Assembly: GCF_000316115.1 (NCBI RefSeq) | Contig: NZ_JH993797.1 | Coordinates: forward strand, 310,001-374,000 | Direction of reading: 5' to 3' | DNA length: 64,000 nucleotides | DNA from: Leptolyngbya sp. PCC 7375 | Lineage (GTDB): Bacteria; Cyanobacteriota; Cyanobacteriia; Phormidesmidales; Phormidesmidaceae | Part shown: one piece after another, positions 19,413 through 29,269 of the stretch | How positions within the stretch are numbered: position 1 is the first letter of the stretch | Layout: each line of letters starts with the position of its first letter | The notes under the pieces: generated by a model | What the model was told of the DNA's origin: nothing | What the model saw: only the letters and a program-made list of their open reading frames with translations | Databases searched by the model: none | Translations under genes and position numbers: made by a program

Positions 19413-21929
19413 CTATGGATTAAACAGCGGCCAATCGAGGGTGATGGTAATGGCCTCAGCCGTTAAGGGCTGGAGAACGGCGCGTTCGGTAAGACGAATC
19501 AGGATGTCGCCGCCGGGTGGGAATAGATTCAGGGTGGCGAGGGTATAGTTGGAGCCTTGTAGTAGGGCTTTGGTTTGTTCGGCTACCTCAGCGGCATCTG
19601 GCGCATCTGGCGCGGTCTGAATATCGGCGCGATCAAGACTATTAATGTGGGTGCCGATGGCGTTGAATATGTCTGTTTTAAATGAGTCATAGGCAAGAGA
19701 TTGGGCTGGTTCAAATTTAGTGAGCTGAGGGACAAAATCGGGTAAGTGAGCTTTGAGGGTTTGCTGAATGGCGGTCTCTAGGGCAGATTGATTGTCGAAG
19801 GGGGTGCCCGTGATGTTGAAGTGCAGGGTGAGGTTAGTGATACTGATGGGAATGGTTTGGATGTCGGTTGCGATCGCAAACTCTGGAGCTAACCGGGGTC
19901 GCTCAAACCGATCAACCCGAATTTCATTACCATCCAGACGATCTGCCTGTAGCGTTCGAGTCTCTCCCGTGGACCGCCACACTTGCACATCATCCTGTCG
20001 CCAGTTCACTCCCAGCACACCCTTCACCTCGCTAGCCAGGTTTGCCAATTGGCCCATGTCCACATTTTGTTCCGGTTGAAGTCCGGCCAGATAAGCGCTC
20101 AGCTGTTGTTCCACCTCAGCCTGGATCGTCCGCTTGTCTGTGACCGTTGCCTTAGGTGCAACCGTTAGCTTCAGGGCACCGGAGATGTCTAGATCATGTT
20201 CATAGATAAAGGCATGACCCAGCTCAGCTTGTTCGACCAAACTGACCGGGATGTCGTTGCTGGTGTTGTTATCGGCCATAGCGGTAGCGGACCAAAATTG
20301 AGGAACCAGCTCAACGGTGGCCCCAAAATTTTGGTCAGGGGCCACCGCCTCAAGCTGCTGGATCAGACGCTGTCGCTGGATCGACTGGGCCGGTCGCAAT
20401 CGATTAAAAAAGGTTTGCAGAACATCCTCAATGCTGCGATGTAGCTCATCGCTGAGCCCCGTTGCCTGTATATAGACCTGTACTACCAGCGGTTTGATTT
20501 CCGTGGCCACCCGCAGGTGGCGGGGTTCAAACTTTTCATGGATGTCGGCATCTAGTCGCTTGGTGGCGGCATCATGGGTTTGTGCTGGGGCCGCTGCCAG
20601 GGCTGTGGTCAGGGTAAAATCCACCAGGTCATTTACAGCTGCCGGGGACAACAGGGTCTGGGTGAGTTGCGACATCAACAGCGGTTGCCCCATGCTTTGT
20701 TGCTGCAAATGCTCAGTTAGATCGACCTGGAGCTGCTGCTCCAGGGTCTGGCGCTCTTCGGTTGACCAACGTCGCCCTGGGGTGAGTTCAACGAGAAAGA
20801 CCCCGTCTAGTTGGATCGCCTGGGCAGGCTTGGGCAAGACATAGATCCCAGCGGCGCGGGAGCGGTCGATGGCAGTTTCTAGGGCCTGTACCTGGGTGGG
20901 GTTAGTAAAATCAACACCATCCACAAATACTTCGATCAGGCCAAAATCTTTTAAGACAATGGCATTGTTGTTGTGGATGGTGACAACAACACCGCCATCC
21001 AATTCCAACGGTTGCCACGTTGCCGCTGCGTCTACTTGCCCAGCTTCTCCACGCACAACGGCTTCTACGTCTACCTTTTGGGGTGACTCTAGATCAAGAT
21101 TGGGATTTAGCCTGACCACTGTGCTAGTTTTAAACTGGTTTCCTCCTGGGTCTAAAACTAGCTCGGTGCCCCTGGGGATTGTGATTTCTGTCGTGGTTTC
21201 TGTCGTGGTTTCTAGATCGGGAGTCAGGGTTACCTGGCCACGGGCAAAGTGAAAGTTCTCTCGCACCTGCACTTCTTTCACACCGGGCAGGTTAAAGACT
21301 GCGTTTTCGATGGTGGTGGTATTGGCTCCGCTGGTGGCTAATAGGGCGGTTTTGGCCCGTACTCGCAATTCGTCATCGGTTTCTCGGTGTTTGCCGGTAA
21401 AGCGAATTGGTTGTTCATTGGTAACGGCTTTGATCCCCGTTAGGGGTTGGGGCATGACTTCTATGGTGTTGGCCGCCGTCGCTTCACTGTCGCTCGGTGC
21501 GATCGCTTGCACCCTCACCTGCACCTGGTTGTCGGTTGGACCTAGCTGTTTGGTTTCCACCGTTTGATACGACTTTTTAACCGTGTCGGCGTCTTCGCTG
21601 GTGGTCACTACAAACCCCAGGGGAATCTCCAAGGTCTCATCAATGCCCAGATCGCGCTCAAAGGTGACCAGCCCGGTGGCAAAATCTGGCTCCCCGCGCT
21701 GGATGCCCAATACGGCCACCACCCGTTCTAAATGGATGCCGGTGGCGGTTTCGACAAACCCCGACAGATATACCCGATGCATCTGCTCATACAGCAGTGC
21801 CATTTCGTAGGCAAAGGTTTCGTAGAGGGTACGGGCAACGCTGCCGGTCTCAAAGTCAGAAATGCTCGCCGGGGTGCGATCGCGCATTTCCGTAAACAAC
21901 TGAGAAAAACTTTTCGGTTCAAATGCCAT
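19413..21929 (-). CDS. CIS baseplate J-like protein (Afp11-like)
   Basis: The 838-residue protein has the baseplate-J layout. An N-terminal FSQLFTEMRDRTPASISDF segment is followed by GSVARTLYETFAYEMALLYEQ. Then come a beta domain with IPLGFVVTTSEDADTV, and VRAKTALLATSGANTTTIENAVFNLPGVKEVQV, which is the family's signature DELRVRA...G..T...I..AV....GV..V pattern. The C-terminal half holds additional J-like repeats. It forms the outer wedge that triggers sheath contraction. It follows the gp25-like gene after 12 bp. Confidence 0.9.
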   Translation of the reverse strand: MAFEPKSFSQLFTEMRDRTPASISDFETGSVARTLYETFAYEMALLYEQMHRVYLSGFVETATGIHLERVVAVLGIQRGEPDFATGLVTFERDLGIDETLEIPLGFVVTTSEDADTVKKSYQTVETKQLGPTDNQVQVRVQAIAPSDSEATAANTIEVMPQPLTGIKAVTNEQPIRFTGKHRETDDELRVRAKTALLATSGANTTTIENAVFNLPGVKEVQVRENFHFARGQVTLTPDLETTTETTTEITIPRGTELVLDPGGNQFKTSTVVRLNPNLDLESPQKVDVEAVVRGEAGQVDAAATWQPLELDGGVVVTIHNNNAIVLKDFGLIEVFVDGVDFTNPTQVQALETAIDRSRAAGIYVLPKPAQAIQLDGVFLVELTPGRRWSTEERQTLEQQLQVDLTEHLQQQSMGQPLLMSQLTQTLLSPAAVNDLVDFTLTTALAAAPAQTHDAATKRLDADIHEKFEPRHLRVATEIKPLVVQVYIQATGLSDELHRSIEDVLQTFFNRLRPAQSIQRQRLIQQLEAVAPDQNFGATVELVPQFWSATAMADNNTSNDIPVSLVEQAELGHAFIYEHDLDISGALKLTVAPKATVTDKRTIQAEVEQQLSAYLAGLQPEQNVDMGQLANLASEVKGVLGVNWRQDDVQVWRSTGETRTLQADRLDGNEIRVDRFERPRLAPEFAIATDIQTIPISITNLTLHFNITGTPFDNQSALETAIQQTLKAHLPDFVPQLTKFEPAQSLAYDSFKTDIFNAIGTHINSLDRADIQTAPDAPDAAEVAEQTKALLQGSNYTLATLNLFPPGGDILIRLTERAVLQPLTAEAITITLDWPLFNP

Positions 21930-21941
21930 GGTACTTGCCCG

Positions 21942-22385
21942 TTAGCCCCCCAACCCCAGCGCCAGATCCAGCGTCAGCGGCTCATCGTCGTCGATGGGGC
22001 GGACGATTACGGTAACGCCTAAAATGTCTCGTGATGTCCCCCGGGATGGAGGCGCAAATACAACATTAACCACTTCTGAAATGCGGGATTCTTGGGCCAG
22101 ACAATCACGAATATACATTTCCGTCAGCAGCTGGGTACGACGGTTGTTGGGTTCCCCGGCCAGTTCATGTAGGCGAGAGCCATAGTTGCGGTGTCCCAAG
22201 GGCTTAAGCTCACCCTGGCGGGTATGGAGGCGATTTAGTAGGGCCTGAGCCAGATTGTTGCGTCCGCTAACGGCAGCAATATCTTGCTGTTCCACCGTCA
22301 GGTCGACCCCTGCCCGAGCCGCTACCGGCTGGCCCATCTGACGGCGGGTAAGTTTGAGATCAATTTTATTCAGCCCCTCTGCCAT
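21942..22385 (-). CDS. CIS baseplate wedge protein, gp25/GPW-like (Afp9-like)
   Basis: The protein of about 147 residues carries the core gp25 motifs: DLTVEQQDIAAVSGRNNLAQALLNRLHTRQGEL, followed by NYGSRLHEL and a C-terminal beta hairpin. gp25 nucleates sheath polymerisation on the baseplate. The ATG at 22385 (MAEGLNKIDL) is preferred over the upstream start at 22403, which would add only six residues. It lies 23 bp downstream of the 221-aa spike-associated gene. Confidence 0.87.
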   Translation of the reverse strand: MAEGLNKIDLKLTRRQMGQPVAARAGVDLTVEQQDIAAVSGRNNLAQALLNRLHTRQGELKPLGHRNYGSRLHELAGEPNNRRTQLLTEMYIRDCLAQESRISEVVNVVFAPPSRGTSRDILGVTVIVRPIDDDEPLTLDLALGLGG

Positions 22386-22408
22386 TGAGTCTCTCCTAAA
22401 CACTCACG

Positions 22409-23074
22409 TTATGCTTGACTTTTTACCTTTAAAACAATCTGATCGATGAGCGTCTGGGGTAGGTTCACCGTTGCCTTAGACAGGTCCAGACGACCTGTAA
22501 CGGTGACGTTGCCATTGACCGTAACATGACCATTGACGGTTAAATGGTTACCGACGGTTAAATTCTTGTCTACCACTAGATTGTTGTTGGTGGTGACGTT
22601 GCCATTGACCGTGACCTGGTTTTGGGGTGGCACAGACAGGGCGATATTACCATTCTCTGCAATTTCAATACGAGTTTTGTGGCGCTGTAGCACAATATGG
22701 TTAGACCGCACGTCTAACGAGGTTAATGGGGTTTTAGCATCTGGCCGTAGCCGGATACCGTTTTGTTGATCAACCACTAGCTGATTGCCGTTATTGGTTT
22801 CTAGTCGGATACCATTATCCTGATGTAGTGAGACTACGGCATGGCCTGGACTATCGCCTGCATGGGGGCACTGGTTGTCGGTACCTTCACACCAGTTTCC
22901 CTCTTGTTCATCTAGGGGCTTTTCCACCCGGCTGGGCATATCATAAGGGCAAATAAAAATCTTTAGGTAAACCGGCTGATCAAAAACAGGATTGTCCGCT
23001 GGTTTGGGGCCTTCGATCTGGCCGGTATTAACATCAAACTTGTAGTCGCTATTGGCCCCTTTAATGCGCACCAT
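22409..23074 (-). CDS. Spike-associated beta-helical repeat protein
   Basis: The 221-residue protein has a Cys-containing N-terminal domain (residues 30-75, several Cys and His) and then a chain of short beta repeats (QQNGIRLRPD and a run of TVNGNV/TVNGHV units, about 140-200). These repeats suggest a trimeric beta-helix or beta-prism like phage spike tips. It is encoded directly after the gp5-like spike, in the slot where PAAR-tip proteins often sit, but no PAAR motif is visible. It could be the tip or a tip chaperone. Confidence 0.6.
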   Translation of the reverse strand: MVRIKGANSDYKFDVNTGQIEGPKPADNPVFDQPVYLKIFICPYDMPSRVEKPLDEQEGNWCEGTDNQCPHAGDSPGHAVVSLHQDNGIRLETNNGNQLVVDQQNGIRLRPDAKTPLTSLDVRSNHIVLQRHKTRIEIAENGNIALSVPPQNQVTVNGNVTTNNNLVVDKNLTVGNHLTVNGHVTVNGNVTVTGRLDLSKATVNLPQTLIDQIVLKVKSQA

Positions 23075-23077
23075 CCC

Positions 23078-23944
23078 TTATCCCACCTTTGTATTTCGTG
23101 CTTTTGCCTGAATCGAGTTAATCTTTTCTGTGGGGACCATAATCGGGCAGGGTGCCCCCAGATTTCCCACATGTTGATGCATGCTGAGGATAATGTCGTC
23201 ATTGTCTGCCACGGCATTCCCTGGCATACGTCCGCCAATTTGCACCGATCCGGTTGTCGCGTCTCCGACTTTGATCGAGCCCATGCTTTTGACGGTGACG
23301 CTACTGCTGGCGGCATCCAGGGTAATGCCACCCCCCTCTATGTTGAGTTTACAGGTGCCATTGTCGATGGCAACAGTGCCCCCAGAAAGGGTAATGGTAC
23401 ATTGCTGATTTTTAATCGTAATATTGTCGTCTTTAACGCTCACCTCACTCTTTTCGTTAACGGCACTGAGTTCACCATCTTTCACGGTCACAACATTTTT
23501 CTCATCTTTACTGGTAAGGGTGACCGCGCCTTCTGTATCAATTTTGAGGCTACCGCCTTCTTTTAGGCTATGTTGCAACAAAAATTCTTTTTCTTTATTG
23601 ACGGGCGGCTGATCGGGATCATTGTAGAGGCGACCAATAATCACCGGGGCATTGAGGTTGCCGCCGATAAAGGTGACTAGGACCATATCGCCCACGTTGG
23701 GGATATTCACCAGGCCTAGATGGGGAGTGGTAACTGGCACCTGGCGTAGTTCAAAGTCTTGGCCGTCGGGTTGTTTTTTATTTTTAAGCTTGATTGAACA
23801 CTGATAGTTTTCTTTGTCACTGTCAGATTTGTGGGGGAATACGGCGGTGACGATGCCCAGCTCGGTGGTGTAGATTTTGCGGGCCTCGTGGGCGGCCACC
23901 TTTTTCATGACGCCGACAATGGAATCCATCAGGTTTGCTCCCAA
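23078..23944 (-). CDS. CIS central spike, gp5/VgrG C-terminal-like (Afp8-like)
   Basis: The 288-residue protein has an N-terminal OB-fold (about residues 25-110, with VTTPHLGLVNIPNVGDMVLV and APVIIGRLYND). A beta-helix made of short repeats follows (about 115-225: TSKDEKNVVTV, VSVKDDNITI and similar). This matches gp5/VgrG spikes that form the needle. It overlaps the hub gene by about 16 bp, so hub and spike, fused in VgrG, are separate here. A second in-frame Met at 23929 (MDSIVGVMKK) is an alternative start. Confidence 0.85.
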   Translation of the reverse strand: MGANLMDSIVGVMKKVAAHEARKIYTTELGIVTAVFPHKSDSDKENYQCSIKLKNKKQPDGQDFELRQVPVTTPHLGLVNIPNVGDMVLVTFIGGNLNAPVIIGRLYNDPDQPPVNKEKEFLLQHSLKEGGSLKIDTEGAVTLTSKDEKNVVTVKDGELSAVNEKSEVSVKDDNITIKNQQCTITLSGGTVAIDNGTCKLNIEGGGITLDAASSSVTVKSMGSIKVGDATTGSVQIGGRMPGNAVADNDDIILSMHQHVGNLGAPCPIMVPTEKINSIQAKARNTKVG

Positions 23945-24897
23945 TCAATGGTGGTGTAAAAGCCTTTGCGGCGGCTGAGGTGATGGGCGACGCCGGTAAT
24001 TTTGAAGGTGCCATTGTGTTGAGCTTGGGGCATCTTTTCAATTTTGATGGCGTCACCCAGCTTGATGTTGGGGTCGCCTAACACCCTCACCTGGCCTCGT
24101 TGTTTTTGTTGTTTTTGGGCTAGCAGCGCCTGGGCGACTTTATTGGCGACAGCTTGGGTGCGGGCGGTGGGGTCGGCGATGCGTAGTTTTGTGCCGGTGC
24201 CGCCGCCAGCGGTGCCTTTGACGTCTTTTTTGGTGAGCCAGCTATGGGCTTGGTCGCCCTGTCCTTGGCTGGCGGGGCTTTCGCCGTAGACTTCGACGGC
24301 GGTGATGCCGGGGGCGGGTTGGGCTTGGTGATAGTTTAGGATGTTGTTACCGTAGGTGAGGGTGTGGGTGGTGGTGGGGTTGTATTTGGCGAAGACGAGT
24401 TTGTCGTCGGTGTCGGCGTAGAGGTCAAAGTTGCATTGGTGGGCGAGGTGGGCGAGCTGATCGTAGGTGGATTGTTGGTCGCCGATGGTGTAGGTGGGGA
24501 AGGTAAGACCGTTTTCGATTTTGGCGGTTTTGAGGTTGAGGCGGCTTTGGGCAATGTTTTTGACGATGTCACCGGCGGTGGGTTTTTCGTAGAGGAGGTT
24601 TAGGTGGGTGGTGGTAAGGGTGCGGAAGGTGCTGAGGGCTTCGATGGTGATGTGGTCGATGCCGTAGTTGATGGTATGGGTGGTGCCGGTGAAGATGGGG
24701 GTAGTGGTGTTGTTATAGCCGAGGGCGACGGTAACAGGGACCTTGAGAGAGAGAGAGAGAACGGTGGCTGTGCTAAGGGTGATGTGACAGCGATGGGTGG
24801 GAGTCAGGAGGGAAGTGTGAGAACTGAGAGAGAGTAGGTTAGATGTGTGGGTAGTCGAGGCGAGGGTGACTTTGTAAGAGATGGGTTGCATGGTCAA
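23929..24897 (-). CDS. CIS baseplate hub, gp27/gpD-like
   Basis: The 322-residue protein shows the late control D/gp27 fold pattern: Thr-rich N-terminal beta barrel, FTGTTHTINYGIDHITIEA, then a helix with TAGDIVKNIAQ and STYDQLAHLAHQCNFDLYAD. The last is the hallmark of the hub (G..d.l.fLae..gf.fy). It forms the trimeric or hexameric centre that holds the spike. The start could be Met1 at 24897 or Met3 at 24891. A run of GA dinucleotides at about 24744-24756 encodes the Leu-Ser repeats near residue 50. Confidence 0.85.
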   Translation of the reverse strand: MTMQPISYKVTLASTTHTSNLLSLSSHTSLLTPTHRCHITLSTATVLSLSLKVPVTVALGYNNTTTPIFTGTTHTINYGIDHITIEALSTFRTLTTTHLNLLYEKPTAGDIVKNIAQSRLNLKTAKIENGLTFPTYTIGDQQSTYDQLAHLAHQCNFDLYADTDDKLVFAKYNPTTTHTLTYGNNILNYHQAQPAPGITAVEVYGESPASQGQGDQAHSWLTKKDVKGTAGGGTGTKLRIADPTARTQAVANKVAQALLAQKQQKQRGQVRVLGDPNIKLGDAIKIEKMPQAQHNGTFKITGVAHHLSRRKGFYTTIDWEQT

Positions 24898-25047
24898 CTT
24901 GAGTAAAGCCTGTATCTAGGCAATTTTTAGACATGAGCTGAAATCTTATTGAGATATTGATTTTAATAGAAAACAACGTACCCAAACATTCAAAATCACT
25001 TAAGAACATCCAATTTTCCTTGCCTAGAACATGCATCACAACCACAT

Positions 25048-27450
25048 TTATTTCTTTAGTTTCTTCTGGCTTTTGGGATAAAGTTTAGGGGCAATTATAT
25101 TAGCAAGAGAATCCTTGGTCAACTTTAAGAAGATGTCTACCCTCTCTATTTTAGAAACTTCTGCTAAGTCTTTAAGCACGATTGAAACGACTGCGAGTGG
25201 TGGCATAGGTTTAACGCTAAATAGAAGGTTTAATTGATTGACCCAGGACTTGACTCTCTCCTCAAAAATCCCTAAATATACTTTAGGAGCTAGAGAATCT
25301 TTATAACCTTTAAATCTCTTTTCATTATCATTAAAATTCTTCAATAGTGCATAGATGAATAGAGAACTAAATTCTTCTTCATGTTCATTTCGAGTTTTTT
25401 TCTTACCAAAAAGCTTAAGAGAGTGAATCGCACTGATTATTATTGTATAGATATCTTCGCGAAAAGAATGCTCAGACAAGTCTTTAATTAGTTGAGATCC
25501 GATAGTTCTACTTTCTAAGCCGTTAGAAATACAATGTTGAATTGAGTTTCGAATCAAACCAGGAATTTCAACAGGAGGGAAAACTTGCTTTATAACAGCT
25601 GACACTGCTTGGTTATGATCAAATTTGATGCCAAAAAGATTGAGCGAATCGCCTAACACAGCTTGAGTCATATAATGTCTTCTGACATCCAGAGCAATGA
25701 AATCAAAGTTGTTTGTAAATCCATAGTCCTCGAACAACTGATTATATTTGTCTGTGATGGATTTAAAGTCATTTCCTCGAATGTTTTTAAGACCTTCAGT
25801 AAATCCAATTAAAATATTTTTCTCAATCTCCTTCCAGTTTTGATCTTGAGGATCTTGTGACAGCGGCTTATATGCTTTTGGCTGCTTGATCAATGTGCCA
25901 TCATCAGTGTAAATAAATTGAATAAGTGTAGAATCATGCTTCGAGAGAAAGCTTTCACGAAACTTTAAAAACCAGTTACCATGAAAATTCTCAAGAAGAG
26001 ATTTTATGTCAGATGTTTGCACTGACTTCATATCATCTTTAGGGTCCAGCTCGTAGCCGAAAACAACATTCCATTCTACATAGGATTGAATATTATCTAC
26101 CTTTCTATTTCTTCTCTTTTCAATATCCGGATGGAACTTATCCTGCCCCATAAATACTGGCAAAAATGAATCATTATCGATAACGCCAATAGGATATGAT
26201 TCTTTTGCTTTGAGGAAACCGTCTTTTCTATAAACAAAAAATGCATTCCCTAGGTTCATTTTTTCAAATCGATCCGCATTTCCCAACAAACAATCAACCG
26301 CTAATACGCGGCCCAAGTTTTTCATGAAATTTGGATTATCTAAAATAGTTCTATTTACATAAATAGAGCTAATTATTTTTTTCAGAGCTTCATAAGACTC
26401 ACGTTCGATTTTATTTTTTTTATAAAAAATTTTGTCGAAATTCTTTGAAAACCTGATTTCATCTAGTATTTCGATTGGATTTGAACTAGGATAGTATTTG
26501 AGGGACCACTTCTGCAAATCCGCTGATGCTACTGATAGGGAATCTCCTGTGATAAGCTTCATGACGACTAAATAATTTGACTCGTAATCGAGATCCTTGA
26601 TAAAATTCTCATACTTTAATCTTTTTTTGGGTTGATATTCGTATTTTGAATCTTGTGATACCGCTTCTATAATCTGTTTTGCAAGATCGTTAATCTCAAT
26701 TTCTTGAAGGCTCTCGTCAGAGAGAAAAACGTCTAATTTTTGCTTAACTTCTTGATTAAGATCTATTTGACCAGCGTTATTACCAACATTTTTGTCGAAA
26801 ACTACTTGACGCTCCTTGGAAATAATTAGGATGTGGAGCGATTTATCAGACTTTCTTACAAAAATAGTGGGTAAGTCTCGAGATTTTTTAAGGAGGTCTT
26901 CTTTATTGCCTATTGCTGCTTGCAGAGTATATTTTATCCGTTGTGGAATATCTTCTGATGTTCCCCTTTTCTTGATAAAATTTATTAAGGGATTGGCTGT
27001 CTTGTCTACGTCATTATCTCCAATAGAAAAAACTAAGCTCTTGGGAACCTTGGCTTTCCCTAGATTCAATAATAGGTGCTCTGCAAATAACACTTGTTGA
27101 GGAGCATCTGTGACTTTGATCGCATAGCTTCTTCCTGGAATAGTGGTATGTATGAAAATAACCCCTCCTTTCTGACCAGCGGATGATATATCAATAGACT
27201 TGAGTTTTTTCCACCAATTTGGCTCTTCAAAAAAGGCTGCATGCTTTATTTGTACTATACGTTTATCTTTTTGAGATAATGTCTCAAATTGCTTTGTGCT
27301 CTGATTAAATTTTCTTGGTGTACCCTGGTTGAGTCTTCTCGTTCTTGCCCAAGTTTGTTGCAATGGCCTGCTGCGCTGGGGAGTTCTGCCCATGCCTATC
27401 TTTGGAGTCTCTGATGGCTTCTCTTTTTGTGGTGGGGTGTTGGGTTCCAT
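25048..27450 (-). CDS. Candidate CIS cargo: actin-fragmin-kinase-like protein kinase
   Basis: The 800-residue protein has a basic, Pro-rich disordered N-terminus (1-60) and then a kinase-like catalytic core. The nucleotide loop is SAGQKGGVIFI (90-100), the lysine is in YAIKV (K112), and a helix acid is E124. The catalytic loop is GNADRFEKMNLGN (D393, N399 and N402) and the metal-binding Asp is in GVIDND (D425). This set matches the actin-fragmin kinase catalytic domain (PI3/4K-like superfamily), first known from Physarum. The C-terminal about 350 residues are helical and unassigned. The gene is clearly more AT-rich than the hub gene next to it. It lies inside the CIS operon after a 379-aa gene and a LysM adaptor. 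Effector status is inferred from position; HipA-like kinases are the main alternative. Confidence 0.68.
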   Translation of the reverse strand: MEPNTPPQKEKPSETPKIGMGRTPQRSRPLQQTWARTRRLNQGTPRKFNQSTKQFETLSQKDKRIVQIKHAAFFEEPNWWKKLKSIDISSAGQKGGVIFIHTTIPGRSYAIKVTDAPQQVLFAEHLLLNLGKAKVPKSLVFSIGDNDVDKTANPLINFIKKRGTSEDIPQRIKYTLQAAIGNKEDLLKKSRDLPTIFVRKSDKSLHILIISKERQVVFDKNVGNNAGQIDLNQEVKQKLDVFLSDESLQEIEINDLAKQIIEAVSQDSKYEYQPKKRLKYENFIKDLDYESNYLVVMKLITGDSLSVASADLQKWSLKYYPSSNPIEILDEIRFSKNFDKIFYKKNKIERESYEALKKIISSIYVNRTILDNPNFMKNLGRVLAVDCLLGNADRFEKMNLGNAFFVYRKDGFLKAKESYPIGVIDNDSFLPVFMGQDKFHPDIEKRRNRKVDNIQSYVEWNVVFGYELDPKDDMKSVQTSDIKSLLENFHGNWFLKFRESFLSKHDSTLIQFIYTDDGTLIKQPKAYKPLSQDPQDQNWKEIEKNILIGFTEGLKNIRGNDFKSITDKYNQLFEDYGFTNNFDFIALDVRRHYMTQAVLGDSLNLFGIKFDHNQAVSAVIKQVFPPVEIPGLIRNSIQHCISNGLESRTIGSQLIKDLSEHSFREDIYTIIISAIHSLKLFGKKKTRNEHEEEFSSLFIYALLKNFNDNEKRFKGYKDSLAPKVYLGIFEERVKSWVNQLNLLFSVKPMPPLAVVSIVLKDLAEVSKIERVDIFLKLTKDSLANIIAPKLYPKSQKKLKK

Positions 27451-27496
27451 GGTTATCTCCTATTGAATAACTCAATAAAATCAATCTGAAAGCAAA

Positions 27497-28636
27497 TTAA
27501 AATCCAAGTATCCACGAGCCTGGCTCATCGCTAAATTTCAGCGAGCATCCTTCTGCTTCTGGTGAGACTTCATGCACTAAAATCCCATCAGAATCTACCA
27601 TCCCTTGGCTGGGTGTCAGCACCCCATCATCCAAGATATATTGCTTGCCTGCTTTTTCTTCAATTAACAGTTTCAGCATGGGTAGCTCTTCATCATCTAG
27701 TTCTTCATCATCTAGCTCTTCTAGCGCAATCTCAAATATCTCTGATTCATCCTCAAACTTCAACACAACAGAAAAAGCCTGCTGACAAACCGGATGTACT
27801 AAAATCCCATCCTCATCCACCGTTCCCTCACTCGGCGGCATCATCCCATCATCCAACCGATACCCTACTCCCGCTTTCTCTTCAACAAGCAAACTCAACA
27901 TGCCAAAGTCATCGTCATCATCAAAGTCCGGCGGTTCCGTATAAAAATACGTCCAGGCCACCAACGGATACCCCATTTTATCCGTCCCCGGCTTGCCATC
28001 ATTCATCGTCAACCGCAGCTGATAGGGTCCCTTCTCCGGTGGCAAATATCCATTCGGAAAATCCGGCTGATAATTATCTACCACCAGATTATTCCAGGCA
28101 ATACTCCCCACCCAAGGAATCTCCACCTCTTCTCCATCTTTAATCTTGCTGCCAGCCACCAAACCACCCCGCCGCAGGTAGGTACTGAGCATCCCTTGAT
28201 CCCACACCGTTTCCCAAATCGCTTCAGGATAGCCCGGTGCAAATAGTTCAAACTTAGCCTTATAAAACCGATCCATATTGCGCACCCTCCACGCAATCAA
28301 TGGATTCTGTACCCGCGAGATAAAGCTAAAGGTTTCTGATACCTCGGCAAAGTATTTCCCCTTTTTTGTATTGTTCCCTTTGCCGTTGTTAAATGTTTCC
28401 GATACCTGATCACCCAAGACCAACGACAGCCGAGTCACGCCATGGAAAGGACTGCTGCTTACCGTCGGTGGGGCAATGCCATATCGCTGGGGCAACGGCT
28501 TTAGACTGAGCCGACGTGGGGGTTGCTTGGTTGGTTTGCGCGGCTTTTCTAACCCCATCAATGGCGGAAACGGATAATCCTCCCCTGGTTTATCCAATGG
28601 CTGTTGTTTGATTAATTTGGTCGCTTCAACAGGCAT
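27497..28636 (-). CDS. Kinase-cassette accessory protein with duplicated beta module
   Basis: The 379-residue protein has a Pro/Lys-rich N-terminus and a beta-rich central domain (about 60-240). At its C-terminus are two copies of a module with the pattern LLxEEKAGxxYxLDDG, PSxGxVDxDGILVH and LKF (about residues 248-300 and 325-375), separated by an acidic linker. The modules resemble the sandwich domains that follow LysM in the neighbouring gene, so it probably adapts the kinase to the spike or tube. I do not recognise the central domain. It lies 46 bp upstream of the kinase gene on the same strand. Confidence 0.55.
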   Translation of the reverse strand: MPVEATKLIKQQPLDKPGEDYPFPPLMGLEKPRKPTKQPPRRLSLKPLPQRYGIAPPTVSSSPFHGVTRLSLVLGDQVSETFNNGKGNNTKKGKYFAEVSETFSFISRVQNPLIAWRVRNMDRFYKAKFELFAPGYPEAIWETVWDQGMLSTYLRRGGLVAGSKIKDGEEVEIPWVGSIAWNNLVVDNYQPDFPNGYLPPEKGPYQLRLTMNDGKPGTDKMGYPLVAWTYFYTEPPDFDDDDDFGMLSLLVEEKAGVGYRLDDGMMPPSEGTVDEDGILVHPVCQQAFSVVLKFEDESEIFEIALEELDDEELDDEELPMLKLLIEEKAGKQYILDDGVLTPSQGMVDSDGILVHEVSPEAEGCSLKFSDEPGSWILGF

Positions 28637-28762
28637 TTGATATATTTCTCCCTGACAACCCCATATAAATTACGGCTAAGATTTGAACCCTTGGGACGCA
28701 GAGACGTTCCATGGAACGTCTCTACAATATTATTTGGGAATTATTAATTAATTAATTTGTGC

Positions 28763-29269
28763 CTAAGCCATCTCCTCAGGGTCGCCCGCCCCGAGGGGAA
28801 ACTCCCAACTAACGGTTTTTGTAGCATCGTCCTCACTGGGCCATAGGGTCAAATTAGCCTGTTTAGCCGTTGGCGATACGGCCTGACTCATATAGCCATT
28901 GGCATCTGTAGTATCGGCATAGGTTTCACCATCGACCTCTAGCTCATAGCGCTTATTGGCATAGGGTTCATCATTCTCATCAGTAAACGAATAAGAGAAA
29001 TAGGCCTTGAGCGTCTTTACTTGAAATACATACTGACGATTACGGGGATCATCTGGCCCAAAGGCTCCAATTTGTACCTGTTTGACCCGTTTTTCAGGAA
29101 TAAAAATCTTGTCATCTACAAACAACTCACCATCCGGTCGCTGCCGCCGTAGATTGTTATTCTCAGGATGATAAAAAATAGCCTCAGTCGAACGAAACCC
29201 CGCTGTGTGGGCAATGCCCGTTAACGTATCGCCCAGCTTAACAATATAAACCTCACCCGGACTCTCCAT
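28763..29269 (-). CDS. LysM plus transthyretin-like adaptor of the CIS
   Basis: The 168-residue protein has an N-terminal LysM domain (about residues 5-60: VYIVKLGDTLTGIAHTAGF, then NNNLRRQRPDGELFVDDKIFIP). It is joined to a beta-sandwich domain (about 80-160: YFSYSFTDENDEPYANKRYE, then GYMSQAVSPTAKQANLTLW). The second domain is of the type attached to VgrG, LysM and adaptor proteins in type VI and CIS clusters. A related domain is found in the 168-aa protein at 35243-35749, at the head of the other cargo cassette. Confidence 0.75.
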   Translation of the reverse strand: MESPGEVYIVKLGDTLTGIAHTAGFRSTEAIFYHPENNNLRRQRPDGELFVDDKIFIPEKRVKQVQIGAFGPDDPRNRQYVFQVKTLKAYFSYSFTDENDEPYANKRYELEVDGETYADTTDANGYMSQAVSPTAKQANLTLWPSEDDATKTVSWEFPLGAGDPEEMA

